From NCBI GenBank assembly GCA_002441445.1, contig DJWC01000077.1:1-14639 (forward strand): DNA of 14,639 nt, given 5' to 3'. Shown here in pieces: positions 1-7,580 of the stretch; position 1 is the first letter of the stretch; the number at the start of each line of letters is the position of its first letter. The position numbers and the translations under genes were made by a program. The notes below the pieces were generated by a model that was given only the letters and a program-made list of their open reading frames with translations, had not been told where the DNA came from and made no database searches. This DNA is from Pusillimonas sp. UBA6240. GTDB taxonomy: Bacteria; Pseudomonadota; Gammaproteobacteria; Burkholderiales; Burkholderiaceae_B.

Positions 1-1505
1 CCGTAGCGGAAGCCCACGTTGCGCAATTCGATGCGCCCCTGCACATGCTCCAGGCGTACCGGCTTGCTGGGCTCCGGCACGCTCGATACGTGGTCCAGTA
101 TGTCGAAGATGCGCTTGGCGCCGGCCGCCGCTTTTTGCGTGAACGACACGATGCGGCTCATGGAGTCCAGGCGGATGTAGAAGCGGCCGATATAGGTCAG
201 GAAGGCGGTCAGGACGCCGACGGTGATCTGCTTGTGGGAGACCAGCCAGATGCCGAAGGCCCAGACCACCAGCAGGCCTATCTCGGTCAGCAGGGTGACG
301 GTGGGGGCGAACAGGGACCACAGCGTATTGACGCGGTCGTTGACCGCCAGGTTGCGGTTGTTGGCCTCGCGAAAGCGCGCGACCTCGCGCTTTTCCTGGG
401 CGAAGGCCTTGACCACGCGTATGCCGGGTATGGTGTCCGCCAGCACGTTGGTGATTTCCGCCCAGATGCGGTCGACCTTTTCGAAACCGTGGCGCAGCCG
501 GTCGCGCACGATATGGATCATCCAGACGATGAAGGGCAGCGGCAGCAAGGTCACCACCGCCAGCCAGGGATTGATGGTGAAAAGAATGGCCGCCGTCATG
601 GTGATCATGAGCACGTCGGTGGCGAAATCCAGCAGATGCAGGGACAGGAACAGGCAGATGCGGTCGGATTCCGAACCAATGCGGGCGATGAGGTCGCCTG
701 TGCGTTTGCCGCCGAAATATTGCAGCGGCAGGGTTTGCAGGTGCTGGTAAGTGGTCGTGCGCAGGTCCGCGCCTATGCGTTCGCTGACCCAGGCCAATAT
801 ATAGGTGCGGCCCCAGCCCAGCAGCCAGGCCAGCAAAGAGGACAGCAGCAGGCCGCCCAGATAGAGCCGCACCAGGGCATAGTCGATGGGCACGCCATTC
901 TGGAAGGGGATCAGGATCTTGTCCATCAGCGGCATGGTCAGGTAGGGCGCGACCAGCGCCGCGGCGGTGGAGGCCAGCGTCAGCAAAAATCCGAGAATCA
1001 AGAGGTTGCGATAAGGCCGGGCGAAGCGCCAGAGGCGCAGCAATGCCCAGGACGAGGGTGTGTCGGCGGACGGCGCCGCGCCCGGCATGAGGGCGTCGTC
1101 GGTATTGCCGGGCGCGGGCCCCGGCTTTTGGCCGCGCAGGCGATCGAAGCGTTCGACCAGCTGCAATGCCGCCGCGCTGTGCTTGAGCGTATAACGCCAG
1201 ACGGCGAGGCGGCGCTGGCTGTCGTGCAGTTCCAGGGTGCCCACGCCCGCGTGGTCGCGGTGATCCAGCTTCATGCCCGGATGCAAGGCCCAGGCCTGCC
1301 AGTCTTCGTCTTCGGGACCGTTGGCAAGCAGCCGCTTAGTGGTCAGCACGACCGTCCCGGGCACAAAACGCAGCTGTGTGCTCAAATCGGTGCGCAGCCA
1401 GGCTTGAATGGATTCGTCCGGCTCCAGCAAGTGCTCCGGCAGCGCGCCGCCGTCGTCGGGCGCCAGGGCGGGCGCCGGCTGGGACGGATTGATTTTATTG
1501 CTCAT
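1..1505 (-). CDS. Cyanophycin-associated ABC exporter (permease-ATPase fusion), 3' end off window
   Basis: This leftward gene starts at ATG 1505-1503 (MSNKINPSQ...) and is open for 501 codons to the left edge. Residues 1-125 form a soluble domain without membrane segments, containing a stretch (FVPGTVVLTTKRLL, about 47-60) that resembles a bacterial PH-like strand pattern. A Pro/Ala linker follows. From about residue 160 there are six predicted membrane segments of the type IV (MsbA-like) exporter fold, with the typical RTGDLIARIGSESDRI loop. The window ends just inside the nucleotide-binding domain at NVGFRY, whose Tyr is the usual A-loop aromatic, so Walker A and the signature motif lie outside. 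The gene is divergent from the cphA pair. From memory, annotation pipelines name such Burkholderiales proteins 'cyanophycin metabolism-associated ABC transporter', often next to a DUF1854 protein, which may lie beyond the edge. Substrate unknown. The upstream Shine-Dalgarno is weak. Confidence 0.85.
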   Translation of the reverse strand, partial: MSNKINPSQPAPALAPDDGGALPEHLLEPDESIQAWLRTDLSTQLRFVPGTVVLTTKRLLANGPEDEDWQAWALHPGMKLDHRDHAGVGTLELHDSQRRLAVWRYTLKHSAAALQLVERFDRLRGQKPGPAPGNTDDALMPGAAPSADTPSSWALLRLWRFARPYRNLLILGFLLTLASTAAALVAPYLTMPLMDKILIPFQNGVPIDYALVRLYLGGLLLSSLLAWLLGWGRTYILAWVSERIGADLRTTTYQHLQTLPLQYFGGKRTGDLIARIGSESDRICLFLSLHLLDFATDVLMITMTAAILFTINPWLAVVTLLPLPFIVWMIHIVRDRLRHGFEKVDRIWAEITNVLADTIPGIRVVKAFAQEKREVARFREANNRNLAVNDRVNTLWSLFAPTVTLLTEIGLLVVWAFGIWLVSHKQITVGVLTAFLTYIGRFYIRLDSMSRIVSFTQKAAAGAKRIFDILDHVSSVPEPSKPVRLEHVQGRIELRNVGFRY

Positions 1506-1736
1506 TGATTTCGCGTGACTCGCCCCGTGTTCGGGATTCCGTAAAGGTAAAGGTGCGCTATTTTCACGTCGAAAGCCCATGCTGGGTAAGTATAGGGAAG
1601 CATCCTGTGGTTTTTTTGCCTCTTGATGATGATTTTCTTCTCTTTAGGTGAACTTGGCAAACATTTAGGTCTCCAATTGCCGTTAAATACTGAGCAACTG
1701 CTGTACAGCTTGTTTTCCTCTATTTGTTTTCTTTAA
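1506..1736. promoter_or_regulatory. Divergent intergenic control region between ABC exporter and cphA'
   Basis: This 231-bp gap is clearly richer in A/T than the flanking genes and must carry promoters for both directions. On the minus strand a TATACT hexamer (complement of 1589-1594) is a fair -10 for the exporter, but no good -35 sits upstream of it. On the plus strand TTGGCA at 1654-1659 resembles a -35, and TAAATA near 1684-1689 could be a -10, but their spacing is too long, so neither is assigned. A T-run lies at 1611-1617. The 10-bp palindrome at 1700-1709 is listed separately. No coding sequence is seen. Confidence 0.6.
1700..1709. repeat. Perfect 10-bp palindrome GCTGTACAGC upstream of cphA'
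   Basis: GCTGTACAGC is its own reverse complement and ends 27 bp before the cphA' start codon. The symmetry does not extend into the flanks. Its position in a divergent control region fits a small operator or a short hairpin in the mRNA leader. A chance palindrome of this length is also possible. Confidence 0.35.
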
Positions 1737-3941
1737 ATGAAAGACAAAAGTATTGAATTCACCAATATGGTGGTATTGCGCGGACCGAACATCTGGGCAT
1801 ACCGCCCGGTGATCGAAGCATGGGTGGATATCGGCGAGCTGGAAGATTACCCCTCCAATGTCATTCCCGGGTTCTACGAGCGGCTGGTGGCCTGGCTGCC
1901 GTCGCTGGTCGAACACCGTTGCAGCGTGGGCGAACGCGGCGGTTTTTTGCAGCGGCTGCGCCAGGGCACCTGGCCCGCCCACATTCTTGAACATGTCACC
2001 CTGGAATTGCAGAGCCTGGCGGGCATGCCCGGCGGTCTGGGACGCGCGCGCGAGACCTCGGTGCGGGGCGTGTACAAGGTGGTCGTGCGCGCCTGGCATG
2101 AAACCATCACGCGGGCGGCGCTGATTTCGGCCCGCGACCTCGTCATGGCCGCCATACAGGACCGCCCCTTCGACCTGGCGGCCGCCATCGCCGAGCTGCG
2201 CGAACTGGCGGACGACCTGCATCTGGGTCCCAGCACGGCCTGCATCGTCGAGGCCGCCGACGATCGCGACATCCCCACCGTGCGCCTGAGCGAAGCCAAT
2301 CTGGTGCAACTGGGCTATGGCGCCAGGCAGCGCCGCATCTGGACGGCCGAAACCGACCGCACCAGCGCCATCGCCGAAAGCCTTTCACGCAACAAGGATT
2401 TGACCAAGAGCCTGCTGCAGGCCTGCGGCGTGCCGGTGCCGGAAGGGCGGCTGGTGGACAGCATGGATGACGCCTGGGAAGCGGCGCAGTCCATAGGCTT
2501 GCCGGTGGTGGTCAAGCCTTCCGATGGCAATCACGGGCGCGGGGTGTTCACCAACCTCATGACGCGCGAAGAAATCGAAACAGCCTATGAGGTCGCGGTC
2601 GATGAAGGCAGCGGCGTCGTCGTCGAGCGCTTCATACGCGGCGACGAGCATCGCGTGCTGGTCGTCGGCGGGCGCATGGTCGCCGCCGCGCGCGGCGATG
2701 CGGCGACAGTGGTGGGCGATGGGCGCAGCACCATCGAAGAACTCATCGAGTCGCAATTGAATTCCGACCCGCGGCGCGGGCGCGACGAGGATCACCCTTT
2801 GAATCCGATCAGGCTGGATTCGGCCAACCGGCTGGAGCTCCAGCGCCAGGGTTTGGCTCCTGGGGCCGTACCCGAAGCCGGCAAAGTCGTATTGATCCAG
2901 CGTAACGGCAATGTGTCCATAGACGTGACGGACACTGTGCACCCCAGCGTGGCCGCGGCGGTCGAGCTCGCCGCGCGCGTCGTCGGGCTGGACATCGCGG
3001 GGGTCGACCTGGTCGCCGAGGACATTTCCGCGCCGCTGGAAGCGCAAGGCGCCGCCATCGTCGAGGTGAATGCCGGGCCGGGGCTGCTGATGCATCTGAA
3101 GCCGGCGGCGGGCCGCCCGCGGCCGGTGGGCAAAGCCATCGTCGACCATTTGTTCCCGCAAGGCGACAAAGGCTATATCCCCATCGTGGGTGTCAGCGGC
3201 AGCAAAGGCAAAACCACGGTATCGCGGCTGATCGCGCGGTTTTTGCAGCTCAGCGGCCAATACACGGGGCTGGCTTGCGGCACTGGCCTGTTCTTCGGCC
3301 GCCGCCACGTGCAGCGCAGCGACGGCGCCAATTGGCAGGCCGCGCGGCGGGTGCTGCTGAACCGGGCGGTCCAGGCCGGGGTCATTGAAAACGGCGCACG
3401 CAGCATTCTTACCGAAGGCCTGGCCTACGAAAGATGCCTGGTCGGCGTGGTGACCAATATCGATCCCGCCGAGCGCTATCCCGAACTCTATATCGACGAC
3501 CTGGAATACCTGCTCAAGGTCTTCCGCACCCAGGTCGATGTCATTCTTCCGGAAGGCGCCGCGGTATTGAACGCCGACGATCCTCTGGTGGCGGATATGG
3601 CGCCCCTGTGCGATGGGGAAGTCATCTTTTTCGGCATGTCCGAACAGGCTCCAGTCATCGCCGCGCACCGGGCCGGCGGCGGGCGCGCGGTATTCCTGCG
3701 CGGTGGACGCATCTGGCTGGCCGATGGGCCGACGGAAACCGCAGTGACGGACCTGGCCGCCATCCCTTTTCTCGAAGCCGGGTCTCCGGACCACCAGCGC
3801 TGCAATGTGCTGGCGGCCATTGCCGCGGCGTGGGCCCTGAATGTGCGCCTGGACTTGATGCGCGCTTGCATAGAAACGTTCGGCGTCGAAGCCGGCGAAA
3901 GCTTCGAGGGGGTGCTCGAGGCTCCCGCCATGCAGGACTGA
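1737..3941 (+). CDS. cphA': Short cyanophycin synthetase paralogue CphA' (734 aa)
   Basis: Homologous to CphA over N domain (about 1-165), ATP-grasp G domain (about 166-475) and the first part of the Mur-ligase M domain (about 480-734). The N domain carries HILEH at 82-86 with Glu90, the HxxEH...E pattern of the metallopeptidase-like site reported in many CphA1 enzymes. The G domain keeps the NHGRGV loop (265-270) and VEVNAGPG, but a segment corresponding to NLSTGG in the paralogue is 6 residues shorter (389-399). The M domain keeps a P-loop (GSKGKTT, 488-494), but the Mur metal-binding DH is replaced by Glu579-Arg580, and the C-terminal Mur lid (about 160 residues) is absent. Known CphA1 is about 870 aa; cyanobacterial CphA2, which polymerises beta-Asp-Arg dipeptides, is also truncated in M. 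I infer a CphA2-like or primer-making partner. ATG 1737 is chosen because a later start would remove the first conserved strand before RGPN. There is no visible Shine-Dalgarno. It is followed 66 bp later by cphA. Confidence 0.9.
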   Translation: MKDKSIEFTNMVVLRGPNIWAYRPVIEAWVDIGELEDYPSNVIPGFYERLVAWLPSLVEHRCSVGERGGFLQRLRQGTWPAHILEHVTLELQSLAGMPGGLGRARETSVRGVYKVVVRAWHETITRAALISARDLVMAAIQDRPFDLAAAIAELRELADDLHLGPSTACIVEAADDRDIPTVRLSEANLVQLGYGARQRRIWTAETDRTSAIAESLSRNKDLTKSLLQACGVPVPEGRLVDSMDDAWEAAQSIGLPVVVKPSDGNHGRGVFTNLMTREEIETAYEVAVDEGSGVVVERFIRGDEHRVLVVGGRMVAAARGDAATVVGDGRSTIEELIESQLNSDPRRGRDEDHPLNPIRLDSANRLELQRQGLAPGAVPEAGKVVLIQRNGNVSIDVTDTVHPSVAAAVELAARVVGLDIAGVDLVAEDISAPLEAQGAAIVEVNAGPGLLMHLKPAAGRPRPVGKAIVDHLFPQGDKGYIPIVGVSGSKGKTTVSRLIARFLQLSGQYTGLACGTGLFFGRRHVQRSDGANWQAARRVLLNRAVQAGVIENGARSILTEGLAYERCLVGVVTNIDPAERYPELYIDDLEYLLKVFRTQVDVILPEGAAVLNADDPLVADMAPLCDGEVIFFGMSEQAPVIAAHRAGGGRAVFLRGGRIWLADGPTETAVTDLAAIPFLEAGSPDHQRCNVLAAIAAAWALNVRLDLMRACIETFGVEAGESFEGVLEAPAMQD

Positions 3942-3993
3942 CAGCCGCAGTCGGCCAGCCTCTCAATACACCCGTAAATTTGCTTATCGAGAC

Positions 3994-4000
3994 GACGAGG
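3994..4000 (+). promoter_or_regulatory. Ribosome binding site of cphA
   Basis: GACGAGG lies 7 bases before ATG 4008 and supports that start. It is a moderately good Shine-Dalgarno, in contrast to cphA', which has none. The 66-bp spacer between the two genes shows no terminator-like hairpin, so co-transcription is likely. Confidence 0.55.
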
Positions 4001-4007
4001 ACCATTC

Positions 4008-6617
4008 ATGGAAGTCTCCCAAGTACGCGCGCTGCGCGGCCCCAATCTTTGGTGCCGGCAAACCGTGATTGAAGCCATCGTATCGTGCTCGGAAGTCGAG
4101 TGCGACATCGATGATATCGAAGCCTTCGAGACACGGCTGCGCGCCCGCTTTCCGGATATCGACATGCTGCGGACATTCAGTCCGGAAACCGCCAATTCCA
4201 TCGCCCACGCCCTCGCTTACGCCGCTTTGCGCCTGCAGACACAGGCAGGCTGCCCGGTGACTTTCTGCCGCGCCAAGCCCACGCCCTCGCAAGGGGTGTA
4301 CCAGGTCATCGTGGAATACAGCGAAGAGGAGGTGGGGCGCCAGGCTTTCGACCTGGCGCAAAAGCTTTGCATGTCCGCCATGCAGGATACGCCTTTCGAT
4401 GCCCGAGACGAGCTCAAGCGCCTTCAGGAATTGAACGAAGACATCAGGCTGGGGCCCAGCACCGGCGCCATTGTCGCCTCCGCGCTGAAGCGGGGCATTC
4501 CGTATCGGCGGCTGACGCAAGGCAGCCTGGTCCAGTTCGGCTGGGGCAGCAAGCAGCGCCGCATTCAGGCGGCGGAAACGGATTGCAGCAGCGCCATCGC
4601 CGAATCCATTGCGCAAGACAAGGAACTGACCAAGCGGCTGCTCGATGCCGCCGGCGTGCCCGTCCCGCAAGGGCGCCTGGCGAGCAGCGCCGAGGATGCC
4701 TGCGCAGCGGCCAGGGAGATCGGCGGGGCGGTGGTGCTGAAGCCGCGCGACGGCAGCCAGGGGAGGGGCGTCGCCGTCAATATCCAGGGCGATGAAGAAA
4801 TCAAGGCCGCCTACGAAATAGCGAGCGAATATGGCGCCGAGGTAATCGTCGAACGCTATTTTCCCGGCCATGATTTCCGTTTGCTCGTGGTGGGAGATAA
4901 ATTGATCGCCGCTGCGCGGCGCGATCCGCCCCAGGTCATAGGCGACGGCGAACGCAGCATTGCGCAATTGATCGAACAGATCAACGCCGACCCTTTGCGC
5001 GGCGAGGGGCATGGCAGTTCGCTGACCAAGATCCGGCTGGATGATATCGCCCTGGCGACCATGGCCACCCAGAACTACACGGCTGATTCCATCCCGGAAA
5101 AAGGCGTGCTGGTGACCTTGCGCAACAACGCCAACCTGAGCACAGGAGGCACCGCCACGGACATGACCGACCATGTGCATCCCGAACTTGCGGCGGCGGC
5201 GGTGGCGGCGGCGCAGATGGTGGGGCTGGATGTCTGCGGCATAGACCTGGTCAGCGAAAACGTCTACGAGCCGCTCGACAAGCAGGGCGGTTTCATCGTC
5301 GAGGTGAATGCCGCGCCGGGTCTGCGCATGCACCTCAACCCCTCGTTCGGGAAAGGGCGGCCCGTCGGCGATGCCATCATCGATTTCATGTTTCCCGAAG
5401 GCGAGAACGGGCGCATACCGCTGGTGGCGGTGGCCGGAACCAACGGCAAGACCACGACCACGAGGCTGATCGCCCATCTCGTGGCATGCGCCGGCCTGCG
5501 TGTGGGCATGACCAACTCCGACGGCATTTATATCGGCCAGCAGCGTATCGATACGGGCGATTGCAGCGGTCCGCGCAGCGCCCGGAACGTATTGCTGCAT
5601 CCCGACGTCGACGCCGCGGTCTTCGAGACCGCCCGGGGGGGAGTGTTGCGGGAAGGCCTGGGTTTCGACCGCTGCGACGTCGCCGTGGTCACCAATGTCG
5701 GCACGGGCGACCATCTGGGCCTTAATTTCATCACCACCATAGAGGACCTGGCCGCCGTCAAGCGGGTAATAGTGGAAAACGTGGCGCCGCACGGCACGGC
5801 GGTGCTGAATGCCGCCGATCCCATGGTCGCGCCCATGGCCGATAGCTGCCCGGGCTCGGTCATCTATTTCGCCTGCGACAAGAATAATCCCACCCTGATG
5901 ACGCATCGGGCCCAAGGGCGGCGCGCGGTGTATGTCGACGAAGGCGCCATTGTGCTGGCGGAAGGCGATGTGGAATACCGCTACGCGCTTTCCGGCATAC
6001 CCCTGGTGCGCGGCGGCGTCATAGGCTTTCAGGTCGAGAACACAATGGCTGCGCTGGCCGCCGCGTGGGCGCTGGGCCTGGGCGCGGGCGCCATGCGGGC
6101 CGGCCTGGCATCTTTCGTCAACGATGCCGATACGGCTCCGGGGCGGTTCAATGTCTTTTCCTATCGCGGCGCGACGCTCATCGCCGACTACGGCCACAAT
6201 CCGGATGCGATTCAGGCTCTGGTCCGGGCGGTGGACACCATGCCCGCCACGCGGCGCAGCGTGGTGATCAGCGGCGCGGGGGATCGCCGCGATATCGATA
6301 TACGGCGCCAGACGGAAATCCTGGGGGACGCCTTCGACGAGGTGATTCTTTATCAGGATATGTGCCAGCGGGGCCGCGCCGATGGCGAGGTGCTGGCCCT
6401 GCTGCGCCAGGGGCTGGTCCACGCCAAACGCGCCAAGCGCATCGAGGAGATACACGGCGAATACCTGGCGATCGACACGGCGCTGGAAAGCTTGAAAGCA
6501 GGGGAACTGTGCCTGGTCCTGATCGACCAGGTCGAGGAAGCGCTGGCCCATATACAGCAGCGCATCGCTGCTGACGGCCAGGAAGAGGCGTTACATTTCG
6601 CAGGAAATCAGGCTTGA
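4008..6617 (+). CDS. cphA: Cyanophycin synthetase CphA, full length (869 aa)
   Basis: Cytosolic enzyme that builds cyanophycin by alternately adding Asp to the backbone and Arg to its side chains, using one ATP per step. The architecture is complete: N domain (about 1-150), ATP-grasp G domain (about 150-465, with KPRDGSQGRGV at 245-255, NLSTGG at 376-381 and VEVNAAPG at 431-438) and Mur-ligase M domain (about 468-869). M has P-loop GTNGKTT (477-483), ETARGG (540-544), GDHLG with Asp568-His569, Lys585 at the position of the Mur carbamoyl-lysine, and C-terminal lid PGRFNVF...DYGHNPDA (711-734). Length matches CphA1 (about 870 aa). Oddities: the N-domain metallopeptidase site is gone (HALAY at 67-71 and Arg75 where the paralogue has HILEH and Glu90), and the G-domain loop reads SQ instead of the NH seen in CphA' and cyanobacterial CphA1. 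I infer primer dependence, perhaps relieved by CphA'. Confidence 0.95.
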   Translation: MEVSQVRALRGPNLWCRQTVIEAIVSCSEVECDIDDIEAFETRLRARFPDIDMLRTFSPETANSIAHALAYAALRLQTQAGCPVTFCRAKPTPSQGVYQVIVEYSEEEVGRQAFDLAQKLCMSAMQDTPFDARDELKRLQELNEDIRLGPSTGAIVASALKRGIPYRRLTQGSLVQFGWGSKQRRIQAAETDCSSAIAESIAQDKELTKRLLDAAGVPVPQGRLASSAEDACAAAREIGGAVVLKPRDGSQGRGVAVNIQGDEEIKAAYEIASEYGAEVIVERYFPGHDFRLLVVGDKLIAAARRDPPQVIGDGERSIAQLIEQINADPLRGEGHGSSLTKIRLDDIALATMATQNYTADSIPEKGVLVTLRNNANLSTGGTATDMTDHVHPELAAAAVAAAQMVGLDVCGIDLVSENVYEPLDKQGGFIVEVNAAPGLRMHLNPSFGKGRPVGDAIIDFMFPEGENGRIPLVAVAGTNGKTTTTRLIAHLVACAGLRVGMTNSDGIYIGQQRIDTGDCSGPRSARNVLLHPDVDAAVFETARGGVLREGLGFDRCDVAVVTNVGTGDHLGLNFITTIEDLAAVKRVIVENVAPHGTAVLNAADPMVAPMADSCPGSVIYFACDKNNPTLMTHRAQGRRAVYVDEGAIVLAEGDVEYRYALSGIPLVRGGVIGFQVENTMAALAAAWALGLGAGAMRAGLASFVNDADTAPGRFNVFSYRGATLIADYGHNPDAIQALVRAVDTMPATRRSVVISGAGDRRDIDIRRQTEILGDAFDEVILYQDMCQRGRADGEVLALLRQGLVHAKRAKRIEEIHGEYLAIDTALESLKAGELCLVLIDQVEEALAHIQQRIAADGQEEALHFAGNQA

Positions 6618-6673
6618 AATGCGGGGAGCCGGGGCGAATAATAAAGTCGTGGCTATCCCATCAGCATGACTCG

Positions 6674-6680
6674 AAGGAGG
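6674..6680 (+). promoter_or_regulatory. Strong ribosome binding site of the DUF3008 gene
   Basis: AAGGAGG, a near-perfect anti-16S match, lies 4 bases before ATG 6685. It is the strongest Shine-Dalgarno in the window, suggesting the small protein can be made at high level. Confidence 0.7.
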
Positions 6681-6684
6681 CATC

Positions 6685-6873
6685 ATGCCAGCGAAATCTC
6701 AAGCCCAGCAAAAGGCGGCCGGCGCGGCGCTGGCCGCCAAGCGCGGCGAAATGAAGGTATCGGATCTCAAGGGCGCTTCGAAATCGATGTACGAGTCCAT
6801 GAGTAAAAAAGAACTCGACGACATGGCGTCCACCAAGCGCAAGGGCAAGCCGGAACACAAAAGAGATTCATGA
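6685..6873 (+). CDS. DUF3008 family small basic protein (62 aa)
   Basis: A 62-residue, Lys/Ala-rich hydrophilic protein. It begins MPAKSQAQQKAAGAALAAKRG, contains the region KGASKSMYESMSKKEL (about 29-44) and ends in a basic tail (KRKGKPEHKRDS). This layout matches my memory of the short proteobacterial family DUF3008; no biochemical function is established. There is no signal peptide, membrane segment or cysteine. The start is fixed by the AAGGAGG site. The gene lies 67 bp after cphA in the same direction, but the strong own ribosome site and AT-rich patch GAATAATAAAG around 6639-6649 suggest it may also have its own promoter. A functional link with cyanophycin is not supported beyond proximity. 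It converges on the 2OG oxygenase gene, and no clear terminator is visible in the 77 bp between them. Confidence 0.8.
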   Translation: MPAKSQAQQKAAGAALAAKRGEMKVSDLKGASKSMYESMSKKELDDMASTKRKGKPEHKRDS

Positions 6874-6950
6874 CCGCGGGGCGCCTTGGTCGTCCCTTTG
6901 CGCACCCTGCCCGCGCCCGAGGCGTCTTCCGGTCCAGCGGCAGGCCGGTA

Positions 6951-7580
6951 TCAAGCCGCGTGTGCGTGGCCGCAGGCCGCGTCGCTGCGGAACCATCCCG
7001 TCAGGCTCCAGCGCGTCCGGGCGCAGGGCAGCACTTCATGCGGAATCAGGTCGCTGCGAAACAAGACCAGGCGGCCGGCCAAAGGCAGGACGCGGTGCAC
7101 TTCGCGGCTTTCGTCTTCCGGCGCATACAGGCAAAGTTCGCCCCCGTCGGCGGCCCTCCATTCCGGATTCAGGTAAAGAACCAGAGTGATCCTGCGGCTA
7201 TGCTGGCCGCGGTGCTGGTCCATATGTTTCTTGTATCCGCGGCCCTCGGGGTAGCGGGCGAAATGGAATTCACTGCTATGCAGGCCGGCATAAAGCTCCC
7301 GGTTCAATTCCCGCCTGAGATCCTCCGCCCACATCAGGAAGTCCAGAGCGGCGAATTGGGCGGTTTCAGCTTCCAGCCAACAGATGGAATCGCCCCTTAT
7401 CCCGGTGTGCACCGCCCGGGCGCCGCCATGCCCGACCCCCGCGGGCCTGAAGCCTTGATGCTCCCACACTTGCCGGCATTGCTCGTACAGCCTGCCTGGA
7501 AGCCGGCTGTCCAGCAAGCCGTCGCAAACCGCCCAGCCCTGTTCGGCGAGGCTGGCGAGCAGGGTTTCGCTAAGCGGCAT
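6951..7580 (-). CDS. 2-oxoglutarate/Fe(II)-dependent oxygenase, prolyl-4-hydroxylase/SM-20 type
   Basis: A 209-aa leftward protein of the double-stranded beta-helix 2OG oxygenase superfamily. With ATG 7580 as start, the iron ligands are His119 and Asp121 in HMDQH and distal His181 in IPHEVLP. Arg190 in TRWSLTGWFR follows about 9 residues later, where these enzymes bind the 2-oxoglutarate carboxylate. FARYPEGRGYKKH and LVLYLNPEW...DGGELCLY are typical of the bacterial SM-20-like prolyl hydroxylase group. The substrate, protein or small molecule, is unknown. I prefer ATG 7580 over an in-frame TTG at 7595 because GGAG (complement of 7590-7593) sits 9 bases ahead of it; the TTG would add 5 residues and overlap that site. 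There is no signal peptide. Upstream, a consensus TATAAT lies on this strand. The gene appears monocistronic. Confidence 0.9.
   Translation of the reverse strand: MPLSETLLASLAEQGWAVCDGLLDSRLPGRLYEQCRQVWEHQGFRPAGVGHGGARAVHTGIRGDSICWLEAETAQFAALDFLMWAEDLRRELNRELYAGLHSSEFHFARYPEGRGYKKHMDQHRGQHSRRITLVLYLNPEWRAADGGELCLYAPEDESREVHRVLPLAGRLVLFRSDLIPHEVLPCARTRWSLTGWFRSDAACGHAHAA

Noticed and set aside
45..1508. 487-codon open frame on the plus strand over the ABC exporter
   Set aside because: Its translation is Gln/Gly/Arg/His-rich without any domain, while the opposite strand gives a clear ABC exporter. It is a shadow frame of GC-rich DNA.
1575..1617. CCCA-TGC-TGGG hairpin and later T-run as a terminator in the cph divergent region
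   Set aside because: The stem is 4 bp and the T-run is more than 20 bp away. No gene ends upstream on the plus strand, so there is nothing to terminate.
2385..3794. 469-codon antisense frame over cphA'
   Set aside because: Shadow frame of a real gene; no recognisable motif and low-complexity composition.
3984..6551. 855-codon antisense frame over cphA
   Set aside because: Composition is typical of a reverse shadow frame (His, Gln, Asp and Arg rich), and the sense strand encodes full-length CphA with all motifs.
1737..6617. cphA' and cphA as one synthetase gene split by a frameshift
   Set aside because: Each has its own full N and G domains with different residues at many sites, so they are tandem paralogues, not fragments.
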